From NCBI GenBank assembly GCA_029979145.1, contig JAPOIC010000023.1, positions 1 to 15,038 of the forward strand: DNA of 15,038 nt, in the 5' to 3' direction. Source of the stretch: Opitutaceae bacterium (GTDB lineage: Bacteria > Verrucomicrobiota > Verrucomicrobiia > Opitutales > Opitutaceae). Numbering within the stretch: the stretch's first letter is position 1; each line of letters opens with the position of its first letter. This document shows positions 6,986-13,714 of this stretch, piece after piece. The position numbers and the translations under genes are program-made. The notes under the pieces are model-generated. The model made no database searches. It saw only the letters and a program-made list of their open reading frames with translations, and had not been told where the DNA came from.

Positions 6986-7860
6986 TAATGGTTTGAAGAT
7001 TTGGGAGTAGGTTTTGGCGCGAACCGGTTTTCGGCGAGGCCGACGGCGGCGACCATGCAGGCGCCACTCAAGAGCAGACGAGTGAGGTCGGAGTTTTCCC
7101 CGAAGAAAAAAAGTGAAACGGCGATGCCGACAGGGATCTTGGCGTTGTTCATCACGGCCAAGGTGCCGGCGTTCACGCGGATGGCGCCGAGGTTCCACCA
7201 GAAAAAGCCTAGGCCGGAGGCGACGAGCCCGAGGTAGGCGATGACGCCGACCTGCGTCCAGTCCGGGCGAAACGCCAGCCAGTTCGTGGTGAACAGTGAG
7301 GCAACGAGCGCAGCAGCGACGGCACCGGCATAGAGCAGACCGAACATTTCTTTCTCGGTGACGTCGGCGAGCCGTGCGCGCTCACGGCGCCAAGCGAGCT
7401 GGCCCGCGGCGAAGCACAGGTTCGACGCCTGCATGAGCAGAAAGCCCGTCGCGAGATGCCGTCCCGGCGGCTGTTGCCATAGGATCACGCCTGCGCCGAC
7501 GAAGGCGAGAACCGCCGCGCCGAGGTGGCGCGCGGCCCAACGCCGTTCCACCGCACCGTCAAGCAGCGCTACGTAGACGGGCGTGAAAATGGTAAAAAAC
7601 ACGACCTCGTGCGCCGCGAGGTGCGCGAAGGCTCCTAGGTAGAGCACATACATCACGCCAAATTGCACCGCGCCGATCAGGGCGAGGCGCCAGACGTGAC
7701 GGCGCGGTATCTTGGCCAAACAAAGAAATGGCCAGAACACCAGGGTCGCGCCGATCAGGCGGAGCGTGGCGACGGCGGTTGGATCGAGTCCCGCCAGCTC
7801 GCCCTTGATCAGGCCGTAGGAAAAGGCCCAGACAAGCGAGGTGAGCAGCAGGTAAAACAT
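6985..7860 (-). CDS. DMT-superfamily transporter (EamA family)
   Basis: An inner-membrane protein of 291 residues, about ten hydrophobic helices and two tandem EamA halves (roughly 1-130 and 135-280), the standard size of a drug/metabolite transporter. It opens MFYLLLTSLVWAFSYGLIKG, with LDPTAVATLRLIGATLVF as the typical second helix, and VNAGTLAVMNNAKIPVGIAV plus SLFFFGE in the second half. The basic C-terminal tail is short. Such proteins export amino acids, nucleotides or other metabolites; the substrate cannot be assigned, so no symbol is given. Start is the ATG directly before the first helix, without a Shine-Dalgarno. It lies 68 bp after the ABC permease on the same strand, with REP-like sequence between, and is followed by the palindromic repeat at its stop codon. 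Confidence 0.9.
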   Translation of the reverse strand: MFYLLLTSLVWAFSYGLIKGELAGLDPTAVATLRLIGATLVFWPFLCLAKIPRRHVWRLALIGAVQFGVMYVLYLGAFAHLAAHEVVFFTIFTPVYVALLDGAVERRWAARHLGAAVLAFVGAGVILWQQPPGRHLATGFLLMQASNLCFAAGQLAWRRERARLADVTEKEMFGLLYAGAVAAALVASLFTTNWLAFRPDWTQVGVIAYLGLVASGLGFFWWNLGAIRVNAGTLAVMNNAKIPVGIAVSLFFFGENSDLTRLLLSGACMVAAVGLAENRFAPKPTPKSSNH

Positions 7861-7879
7861 GGGATAGGGCGTTGGGGAT

Positions 7880-7937
7880 GCGGTCCGCCTTCGCTTTCAG
7901 GCTACGGCGCGACGGGTTTAGCCGGCGGCTAAACCCG
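7880..7937. repeat. REP-like block between the permease and EamA genes
   Basis: Two palindromes lie side by side. At about 7887-7909 an imperfect one pairs CGCCTTCGCT with GGCTACGGCG (7 of 10), and a perfect hairpin follows at 7913-7937. The TCCGCCTTCGCTTTC...GCTACGGCG style resembles dispersed intergenic repeats that I recall from Verrucomicrobia and Planctomycetes; this is memory of a pattern, not a search. It may be a mobile REP-type unit. Confidence 0.5.
7913..7937. terminator. Perfect 11-bp hairpin covering the ABC permease stop codon
   Basis: CGGGTTTAGCC and GGCTAAACCCG are perfect arms around a GGC loop. The permease TAG (7931-7929) is inside one arm. It probably serves as a transcription terminator or mRNA 3'-end stabiliser for the permease, but no T-run follows on the minus strand. 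Taken with the neighbouring palindrome it may be part of a repeat element. Confidence 0.5.
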
Positions 7938-9623
7938 GAAGATGGCGCCGAGTTTTTTGCCGAGCAGCAAGCTCATGCCGACGATGGTGACACCGAGGAA
8001 GGTCATGGCCCAGACGCCAAGGGCGCTGGCGATGAATTTGCCGTCACCGAGCAGTTGGAAGAGCTCCATGATCGCCTTGGTGATCGGGTAGTAGAGCTGT
8101 TTTTGCGCGAGGATCAGCGAGTCGGACACCTCCAGCATCGCGAAGGCGAAGGCCAGCAGGCCGCCGGCGATGAGATTCGCCATGATCAGTGGCAGGGTGA
8201 CCTTGAACGTGGCCTTCAGCGGCGGACAACCGAGGTTTTGAGCCGCTTCTTCGAGGGTTTCGCTGGTTTGCTGGAAACCCGCCGCGGCCGAGCGCACGAC
8301 GTAGGGCAGGCGGCGGACGGAGTAGGCGATGATCAGCAGCACGGTCGGATTCTCCACCGGATTGATAAAGTCGAAGAACTTTCCCTCTTGCGCCATGGCC
8401 AGGTAGCCGAAGGCCAAAACGAGGCCGGGCACGGCGAGCGGCATCATCGCGAGGAAGTCGAGGATCTGGCGGCCGCGCAGCTTGCTGCGGACGACCACGT
8501 AGGCGATGGCGATGCCGAGGAAGATGTCGATGATCGTGGAAATGCTGGCGAACTTCAGGCTGTTCGCGATCGCCGGCACGGTGAGGTCGTGGCCGAGCGC
8601 AATCTCGAAGTTCTCCAAGGTGAAATTCGTCGGCAGCACGGTGCCATACCAGTCGGACGAAAACGCCACCAGCACGACGCCGAGGTGGGGCAGGACAGCA
8701 ACCAGCGTAACGCTGCCAAACATGGCGGTGCACAGCCAGCGGCGCGGCACCGAAAGCTCCCGGGGACCGCCCGTGCTGGTGGCCTTGGCCATCATGGCAT
8801 GGCCCGTGCGCCCGAACAGGCCTTTGCCGATGGCATAGAGAAGGACCGAACTGCCGAGCATTACTGCGACCAACGCGTAGGGGAACGGGTTGCCGCCAAT
8901 GTCCTTGAGTCCGTAAAAAATCTGCACCGGCGTGACCCGGGCGTAGTCAAACACCAGCGGCGTGCCGAGTTCGGTGAACGACCAGATAAACACGATCGTG
9001 CCGCCCGCGAAGAGACCGGGCTTGATCAACGGCAGGGTAATCTTGAAGAACCGGCGGAAACCGGTGCAGCCGAGGTTCTGCGCGGCCTCTTCCATGGCCG
9101 GATCGATATTGGCCAGCGCGGCCACGGCGTTGAGGTAGATGATGGGGTAGAGTGAGAGCGCTTGGATCACCGCTACACCCCAGAACTGATTCGCGGCAAA
9201 CCAGTCGAAGGTCCAGCCCTCGGGTCGAAGGCCCAGCTCGATGAGAAGGCTGTTGACCGCGCCGTATTGGCCGAAAATTTGTTTGATGCCGATCGCACCG
9301 ACGAAGGGTGGCAGAATCATCGGGACCAAAATCACTGAACTGAGGAGGGCTTTTGCCGGGAAAATGAAACGATCCGAAATGAACGCCAGGGGCAGGGCGA
9401 TCAGCAGGGTCAGCGTGGTTGTGGCGCAGGCAAGGAGGAACGAGTTCTTTAGCCCGCCAAGGTAGAGGGGGTCCGCGAGCAGGGCCGTGAGGTAGGCCAT
9501 GGTGAACTGGCCGTCGGCGTCCACGAAGCCTCCCTTCAGAATCTGGATGATAGGCCAGATGAAAAACGCGGCGAAGAAGGTGCCCGTCAGGGCGAAGACG
9601 ATGCGCGCGAAGTTTTTCGACAT
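7929..9623 (-). CDS. ABC transporter permease, two fused membrane domains, ferric-iron (FbpB) type
   Basis: A 564-residue inner-membrane protein with about twelve helices: two BPD_transp_1 domains in one chain, as in FbpB/AfuB-type iron permeases. Each half ends with the loop that docks on the ATPase: EEAAQNLGCTGFRRFFKITL at about 178-197 and EEAAQNLGCPPLKATFKVTL at about 458-477. Start MSKNFARIV is chosen at 9623; an upstream in-frame ATG (9680) would add 19 Pro/Arg-rich residues unlike a permease N-terminus. No ATPase or binding-protein gene is adjacent, so partners must be encoded elsewhere. It is divergent from the DtxR/Feo locus across 145 bp, which favours iron or manganese, but thiamine, polyamine or phosphonate-type permeases share this fold, so the substrate is inferred. 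Confidence 0.88.
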   Translation of the reverse strand: MSKNFARIVFALTGTFFAAFFIWPIIQILKGGFVDADGQFTMAYLTALLADPLYLGGLKNSFLLACATTTLTLLIALPLAFISDRFIFPAKALLSSVILVPMILPPFVGAIGIKQIFGQYGAVNSLLIELGLRPEGWTFDWFAANQFWGVAVIQALSLYPIIYLNAVAALANIDPAMEEAAQNLGCTGFRRFFKITLPLIKPGLFAGGTIVFIWSFTELGTPLVFDYARVTPVQIFYGLKDIGGNPFPYALVAVMLGSSVLLYAIGKGLFGRTGHAMMAKATSTGGPRELSVPRRWLCTAMFGSVTLVAVLPHLGVVLVAFSSDWYGTVLPTNFTLENFEIALGHDLTVPAIANSLKFASISTIIDIFLGIAIAYVVVRSKLRGRQILDFLAMMPLAVPGLVLAFGYLAMAQEGKFFDFINPVENPTVLLIIAYSVRRLPYVVRSAAAGFQQTSETLEEAAQNLGCPPLKATFKVTLPLIMANLIAGGLLAFAFAMLEVSDSLILAQKQLYYPITKAIMELFQLLGDGKFIASALGVWAMTFLGVTIVGMSLLLGKKLGAIFRV

Positions 9624-9643
9624 CGGGCGCGAGTGTTGGCGCG

Positions 9644-9657
9644 GCGGGGGACCCCGC
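9644..9657. repeat. GC-rich hairpin in the permease leader
   Basis: GCGGGG and CCCCGC are perfect 6-bp arms with a two-base loop, 20 nt upstream of the permease ATG on the minus strand. It could affect translation of the permease mRNA. It is also compatible with chance in GC-rich DNA. Confidence 0.3.
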
Positions 9658-9725
9658 AAGGCGGAACTGGGCGCGAGCACGGGTTTTTCGTTGTCGGATC
9701 CGCAGACACGTAAATTCCGCTTGCT

Positions 9726-9744
9726 TTTTGACTATTCAAAATAG
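9726..9744. promoter_or_regulatory. Candidate metal-regulator operator (nested palindromes)
   Basis: TTTTGA-CTAT-TCAAAA (9726-9741) is a perfect 6-bp-arm palindrome, and CTATT-CAA-AATAG (9732-9744) overlaps it. It is the most AT-rich spot of the divergent gap between the ABC permease and the soluble DtxR-type gene, 25 bp before the latter's ATG. DtxR/MntR proteins bind palindromes of about 16-20 bp at promoters, usually including their own. The exact sequence is not a known DtxR or MntR box, so the match is by position and symmetry only. A TTGAAT on the minus strand overlaps it and could be a -35 for the permease, with a weak AATTTA 17 bp on. Confidence 0.5.
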
Positions 9745-9768
9745 AGTAACCGAGTCGTCGTATTACTC
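9744..9768. promoter_or_regulatory. Second inverted repeat immediately before the dtxR-type start codon
   Basis: GAGTAA (9744-9749) and TTACTC (9763-9768) are perfect inverted copies 13 bp apart, the second ending at the base before the ATG. It may be a second regulator half-site pair or an mRNA structure limiting translation. No Shine-Dalgarno is present, so the region could control initiation in another way. Chance cannot be excluded for 6-bp arms. Confidence 0.35.
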
Positions 9769-10434
9769 ATGGCTACCAGCACGGTCGAAAATTACCTCAA
9801 AGCCGCACTCCTTTACGAGCAGGAGAAATACGGCATCGTGCCTATGGGGGCGTTGGTCGAGGCGCTGGGAGTGGTGCCGGGGACGGTCACGACGATGGTG
9901 AAAGCGCTGGCGACGCAGGGCTTGATTGAGCATGAGGCGCGGCAGGGCGTGCGCTTGACGCCAGTGGGGCGGGCGCTGGCGCTAGGCGTGCTCCGCAAAC
10001 ATCGGCTGGTGGAGACCTTTCTCGTCCAGACCCTGAAAATGGACTGGTCGGAAGTGCACGACGAGGCGGAGGCCTTGGAGCATGCGGTGTCCGACCGGGT
10101 GCTGGAGCGCATCGACGAATTTCTGGGCCGGCCGGCTGCCGATCCGCATGGCGATCCGATTCCGGACGCCGAGGGCCGCATTGCTGACACGGCCCGACAG
10201 GTCACGATGGAAGGCTGTGCGGTGAACAAGATTCTGCGCGTGACGCGTATCCTTGATCAGACGCCTGACTTTTTGGCCTATGTGCAACAAAGCGGCCTGA
10301 AACCTGGCGCGCGCATCAAAGTGCTTCGCCGTGAAGTTGCGAGCGGAGTAGTGCGTTGCGAAATCAAGTCCGGGCAGGAGCTCACGCTGGGACTGCCGGC
10401 TGCAGCCAAAATTGTCGTGGGGGCGGTAGTCTGA
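9769..10434 (+). CDS. DtxR/MntR-family metal-dependent transcriptional regulator
   Basis: A 221-residue cytoplasmic repressor of the DtxR/IdeR/MntR family. Domains: winged helix 1-70 (ENYLKAALLYEQE, VEALGVVPGTVTTMVKALAT, LIEHE wing), metal-binding and dimerisation domain about 75-135 (RKHRLVE, VHDEAEALEH, DPHGDPIP), and an SH3/FeoA-like C-terminal domain about 150-221. By alignment with IdeR/DtxR, ligands H78, E82, H97, E104 and H105 are kept, but the Cys102 position is Glu101, as in MntR, and the Met10/Asp8 position is Asn8. The metal (Fe or Mn) is therefore uncertain; the downstream Feo genes favour iron. It opens a five-gene row, 3 bp before the next gene, and probably controls it and the divergent permease. 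Confidence 0.93.
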   Translation: MATSTVENYLKAALLYEQEKYGIVPMGALVEALGVVPGTVTTMVKALATQGLIEHEARQGVRLTPVGRALALGVLRKHRLVETFLVQTLKMDWSEVHDEAEALEHAVSDRVLERIDEFLGRPAADPHGDPIPDAEGRIADTARQVTMEGCAVNKILRVTRILDQTPDFLAYVQQSGLKPGARIKVLRREVASGVVRCEIKSGQELTLGLPAAAKIVVGAVV

Positions 10435-10437
10435 GCC

Positions 10438-11475
10438 ATGGAAAACCTGTTGCTTACCTTTTCTTTCCTGCTGATCGCGGCCCTGTTGTTCTGGCCGCGC
10501 TACGGGGTGGTATCGCGGTGGCGCGTGGCGCGACGCGATCAAGCCCGCGTGCGTCGCGAAGATGCGCTAAAGCACCTCTTGAAGTGTGAGGTCAACGGCC
10601 AAGCGCCTTCGCTCAACGGCGTGACCGGAGCCTTGCGCATCAGCGATGATGCCGCGGCCGACCTCCTGCGGGAAATGGAGCAGCTCGGGCTGGTGTCGCA
10701 CACCGCCGGCCGGCTGGCGCTGCAACCCGCCGGCCGCGAATTGGCGCTGCACGTCGTCCGGGCGCACCGCCTCTGGGAGCGTTACCTGGCGGAGGAAACG
10801 AGCGTGGACGAAGCCCAATGGCACCGCTTGGCGGAGCAAAAGGAACATGCAATCACGCCGACCCAGGCCAGTGCGCTGGAGGCGCGCCTCGGGCACCCGA
10901 TGACCGATCCGCACGGCGATGCGATTCCGCGACCGGATGGCGAGTTGGAGGCCGACGCTGGCGAGCCGCTCTACACCGCGCCCGCCAATACGACTTTGGA
11001 AATCGCCCACTTGGAAGATGAACCACCTGCGGTCTACCGCCAGATCCACGCGCTCGGCCTGCGGCCGGGGCAGCGCATCTGCGTGTTGGCGAAGCAGGAC
11101 GATTGCATCCGCGTTTGGGCTGAGGGCCGGGAACTAGCCCTGGCACCCATCCTCGCCAACAACATCGCCGTGACCCCGCTGCCAGGCGTTACGCCGGCCG
11201 ATCTGTTTGAGGAAGAACTCCTCACCGACCTGCGCGAGAGCGAAGAAGCCCAGGTGCTGAATCTAAGCGCGGCCTGTCGCGGTGCCGAACGTCGGCGCTT
11301 GCTGGACCTGGGCTTTGTCCCCGGCACCGTGCTCGAGGTCGAGATGGTCAGCCTGACCAATGACCCGATTGCCTACCGCGTGCGCGGCACGGTCATCGCC
11401 CTGCGTCGCGATCAGGCCCGGCACATTCGCATCGCGCGCCGCCGTCCCATTCCGTCCGCCGTTTCCGCCACATGA
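10438..11475 (+). CDS. Membrane-anchored DtxR-like protein fused to a FeoA domain
   Basis: 345 residues. One transmembrane helix (about 3-20, LLLTFSFLLIAALLFWP) is followed by a basic stretch (RYGVVSRWRVARRDQARVRR), which predicts a cytoplasmic remainder. Next come a DtxR-like winged helix (41-103), a dimerisation/metal domain (about 105-165: HRLWE, WHRLAEQKEH, DPHGDAIP), an SH3/FeoA-like domain (about 187-247) and a typical FeoA domain (267-333: RRLLDLGFVPGTVLEVE, VRGTVIALRRDQARHI). The MntR-type ligands are all present: D42, H110, E114, H129, E133, E136, H137. There is no other feoA here, so its C-terminus probably acts as FeoA for the FeoB that follows. It overlaps the next gene by 4 bp. 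Whether it still binds DNA is unknown; it could be a membrane metal sensor for FeoB. Confidence 0.9.
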   Translation: MENLLLTFSFLLIAALLFWPRYGVVSRWRVARRDQARVRREDALKHLLKCEVNGQAPSLNGVTGALRISDDAAADLLREMEQLGLVSHTAGRLALQPAGRELALHVVRAHRLWERYLAEETSVDEAQWHRLAEQKEHAITPTQASALEARLGHPMTDPHGDAIPRPDGELEADAGEPLYTAPANTTLEIAHLEDEPPAVYRQIHALGLRPGQRICVLAKQDDCIRVWAEGRELALAPILANNIAVTPLPGVTPADLFEEELLTDLRESEEAQVLNLSAACRGAERRRLLDLGFVPGTVLEVEMVSLTNDPIAYRVRGTVIALRRDQARHIRIARRRPIPSAVSAT

Positions 11476-12284
11476 AGGCTGAATCCGAATCCGTGAGCGC
11501 TCCCAATGAGGCCTGCGCCCAGTGCAGTGTCTGGCGTTCTGCCAACCTCAAAAAATTGGGCGTGAGCATGGATCAGTGGGACTTCGTCGTCGCCCTTGCC
11601 GGCAATCCCAACACGGGCAAGAGCACGGTATTCAATGCGTTGACTGGCCTGCGTCAGCACACCGGCAATTGGCCGGGCAAGACAGTAACACGCGCGGAGG
11701 GTGGGTTCGCCTTTGGCGGGAAGCGCTACAAACTCGTGGATCTGCCGGGAACCTATTCGCTGCTCTCGACCAGTCTGGATGAAGAAATCGCGCGCGATTT
11801 CATCTTGTTCGGTCAACCGGACGTCACCGTGGTCGTCGCCGATGCCGCGCGTTTGGAGCGAAACCTTAATCTTGTGCTGCAGGTTTTGGAAATCACCGAT
11901 CGCGTGGTGCTTTGCCTCAACCTCATGGACGAGGCGCGGCGGCACGGCGTGAAGGTCGACGACCGGCAGCTGGCGCGCGACCTCGGCGTGCCGGTGGTGC
12001 CGACAACGGCGCGTGCGGGTGAGGGGCTGCCCGAATTGCTGCAGGTGATTGATGACGTGGCTGGCGGACGCGTGAAGTCACGGCCGCACCGGCTCGCGGA
12101 CGAACCGCCGGCGCTCAAGGCCGCGTTGAATGATTTGGTGGCGCAGCTCGAGCGTGCGCATCCGGGACTGCCCAATGCGCGCTGGGTGGCGATGCGCTTG
12201 CTGGGCGGTGATGAAACCCTGACGTCCGCGCTGCGTGACGGCACCTTGGGGCAACTCGCACAAACAGAGGGGGCGATCGCATGA
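11472..12284 (+). CDS. feoB: FeoB N-terminal half: G-protein domain (split FeoB)
   Basis: FeoB is the inner-membrane Fe(II) transporter with an N-terminal GTPase. This 270-residue protein has the soluble part only: G1 GNPNTGKS (44-51), switch I HTGNWPGKT (63-71), G3 DLPG (90-93), G4 NLMD (150-153), G5 TTARAG (178-183), then a helical region (about 195-265) in the place of the GDI domain. N-terminal C15 and C18 form a CxxC before the G domain. No membrane helix follows; it stops at TGA, and the membrane half begins in another frame with a 4-bp ATGA overlap. The start is coupled by the same kind of overlap to the preceding gene, supporting ATG 11472 over Met33. The two FeoB proteins should assemble into one transporter. 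Confidence 0.93.
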   Translation: MKAESESVSAPNEACAQCSVWRSANLKKLGVSMDQWDFVVALAGNPNTGKSTVFNALTGLRQHTGNWPGKTVTRAEGGFAFGGKRYKLVDLPGTYSLLSTSLDEEIARDFILFGQPDVTVVVADAARLERNLNLVLQVLEITDRVVLCLNLMDEARRHGVKVDDRQLARDLGVPVVPTTARAGEGLPELLQVIDDVAGGRVKSRPHRLADEPPALKAALNDLVAQLERAHPGLPNARWVAMRLLGGDETLTSALRDGTLGQLAQTEGAIA

Positions 12285-13702
12285 GTGAGACCACGGCCAC
12301 AGACATTTTGGAAACAGCGCGACGGTTGCGGCGCGAGATTCCCGGTGATGTACACGAGCACTTGGTGGAGGCGATTTACGCCGATGCGGCACGCATCGCC
12401 GATCGGGCGGTGAGCCGTCCGGACCGTGGCGCTCGTCCGACCTTTGATCGCGCCTTGGACCGCGTGCTGACGAGCCGTATCTGGGGTTTTCCGATCATGC
12501 TCCTCCTGTTCGCGCTGATGTTCTGGATTACGATCATCGGCGCCAACGCGCCCTCGGGCTGGCTGGCGGCTTTGTTGGTCGACGATGGGTGGCCTTGGCT
12601 GCGGGAGCTGGCCGCGTCGGCGGGCTTTCCGGCCTGGCTGTCCGGCCTGCTGATTGACGGCATGTATCTTTCGATGGCGTGGGTGATCAGCGTGATGCTG
12701 CCGCCGATGGCGATTTTCTTCCCGCTGTTCACGATGCTGGAGGACTTTGGCTACCTCCCGCGCGTGGCGTTCAACCTCGACCGCCTGTTCAAGTCGGTGG
12801 GGGCGCACGGCAAACAGTCGATGAGCACCATGATGGGCTTTGGCTGCAACGCCGCGGGCGTGGTGGCGACGCGCATCATCGACAGCCCGCGGGAGCGCCT
12901 GCTCGCGATCATCACGAACAACTTTGCGCTCTGCAATGGCCGGTGGCCGACGCAGATTCTCATCGCCTCGCTCTTCATCGGCTCGCTGGTGCCGGCACAT
13001 TGGGCGGGCTTGGTTTCGGCCGGCGCGGTCACGGCCGTGGCGCTGCTCGGCATGTTGTTCACGCTCGTCGTATCGTGGGTGCTGTCGAAGTCGTTTCTCA
13101 AGGGCGAGGTGTCGGCGTTCAGCTTGGAACTGCCGCCCTACCGGCCGCCGGCGCTGCTGCGCACGCTTTATACCTCGTTGATCGATCGCACGATCTTCGT
13201 GCTCTGGCGCGCCATCGTCTTTGCGCTGCCGGCCGGCGCGGCGATCTGGCTCATTGGCAATGTGAACATTGGTGACGCCACCTTGGCGCATTGGTTGATT
13301 CACAATGTCGACCCGCTGGGCCTCGCGCTTGGGTTGAACGGCGTGATCCTCATCGCTTACGTGGTGGCGATTCCGGCCAACGAGATTGTCGTGCCGACGA
13401 TCCTGATGCTCACGGTGCTCTTGGCCGGCGTGCATGGCGTGGGTGAGGGCGCGGGCGTGATGTTCGAGCTCGATTCAGAAACGGCGACCAAGTCGATCTT
13501 GCAGGCCGGCGGTTGGACGCTGCTGACGGCGGTAAACCTCATGCTCTTCAGTCTGCTGCACAACCCGTGCAGCACGACGATTTACACCATCTACAAGGAG
13601 ACCGGCAGCGTGAAGTGGACGGCGGTTTCGACCTTGATGCCGCTGGCGCTGGGTTTTGGTGTGACCTTTCTCGTGGCCACGGTGTGGCGGCTGTTGGCCT
13701 GA
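12281..13702 (+). CDS. feoB: FeoB C-terminal half: membrane permease domain (split FeoB)
   Basis: 473 residues: a soluble N-terminus (about 1-65, ending LDRVLTSRIWGFPIM) that looks like the linker between GDI and membrane part, then about ten helices with the two Gate/NucRec regions. First gate: MGFGCNAAG (C189), IIDSPRERLLAII, then NNFALCNGRWP (C218). Second gate: HNPCSTT (C430) with YKETGSVKWT. These forms (GCNAAG, CNGRWP, NPCSTT) differ from E. coli FeoB (GCNVPA) and match the variant known in many clostridial FeoB proteins, as I recall them. No G domain is present; that is supplied by the gene before it. The barrel gene follows 12 bp after the stop. The substrate is most likely Fe(II); some FeoB relatives carry Mn(II). 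Confidence 0.93.
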   Translation: MSETTATDILETARRLRREIPGDVHEHLVEAIYADAARIADRAVSRPDRGARPTFDRALDRVLTSRIWGFPIMLLLFALMFWITIIGANAPSGWLAALLVDDGWPWLRELAASAGFPAWLSGLLIDGMYLSMAWVISVMLPPMAIFFPLFTMLEDFGYLPRVAFNLDRLFKSVGAHGKQSMSTMMGFGCNAAGVVATRIIDSPRERLLAIITNNFALCNGRWPTQILIASLFIGSLVPAHWAGLVSAGAVTAVALLGMLFTLVVSWVLSKSFLKGEVSAFSLELPPYRPPALLRTLYTSLIDRTIFVLWRAIVFALPAGAAIWLIGNVNIGDATLAHWLIHNVDPLGLALGLNGVILIAYVVAIPANEIVVPTILMLTVLLAGVHGVGEGAGVMFELDSETATKSILQAGGWTLLTAVNLMLFSLLHNPCSTTIYTIYKETGSVKWTAVSTLMPLALGFGVTFLVATVWRLLA

Positions 13703-13714
13703 TTCGTTTTTCCC

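Noticed and set aside
7872..9155. 427-residue open frame on the plus strand
   Set aside because: Antisense to the ABC permease, rich in Asp/Glu/His/Arg with no domain; a shadow of the permease's codon pattern.
9624..9680. Permease start at 9680
   Set aside because: It adds 19 Pro/Arg/Ser-rich residues ahead of a normal permease N-terminus and covers a GC hairpin; 9623 is more natural.
12275..12290. FeoB break as a frameshift pseudogene
   Set aside because: The halves meet in a clean ATGA overlap at a domain boundary and all motifs on both sides are intact. A sequencing indel is not wholly excluded.
11813..13435. 540-residue open frame on the minus strand
   Set aside because: Antisense to both feoB halves, with Arg/His-rich composition and no recognisable domain.
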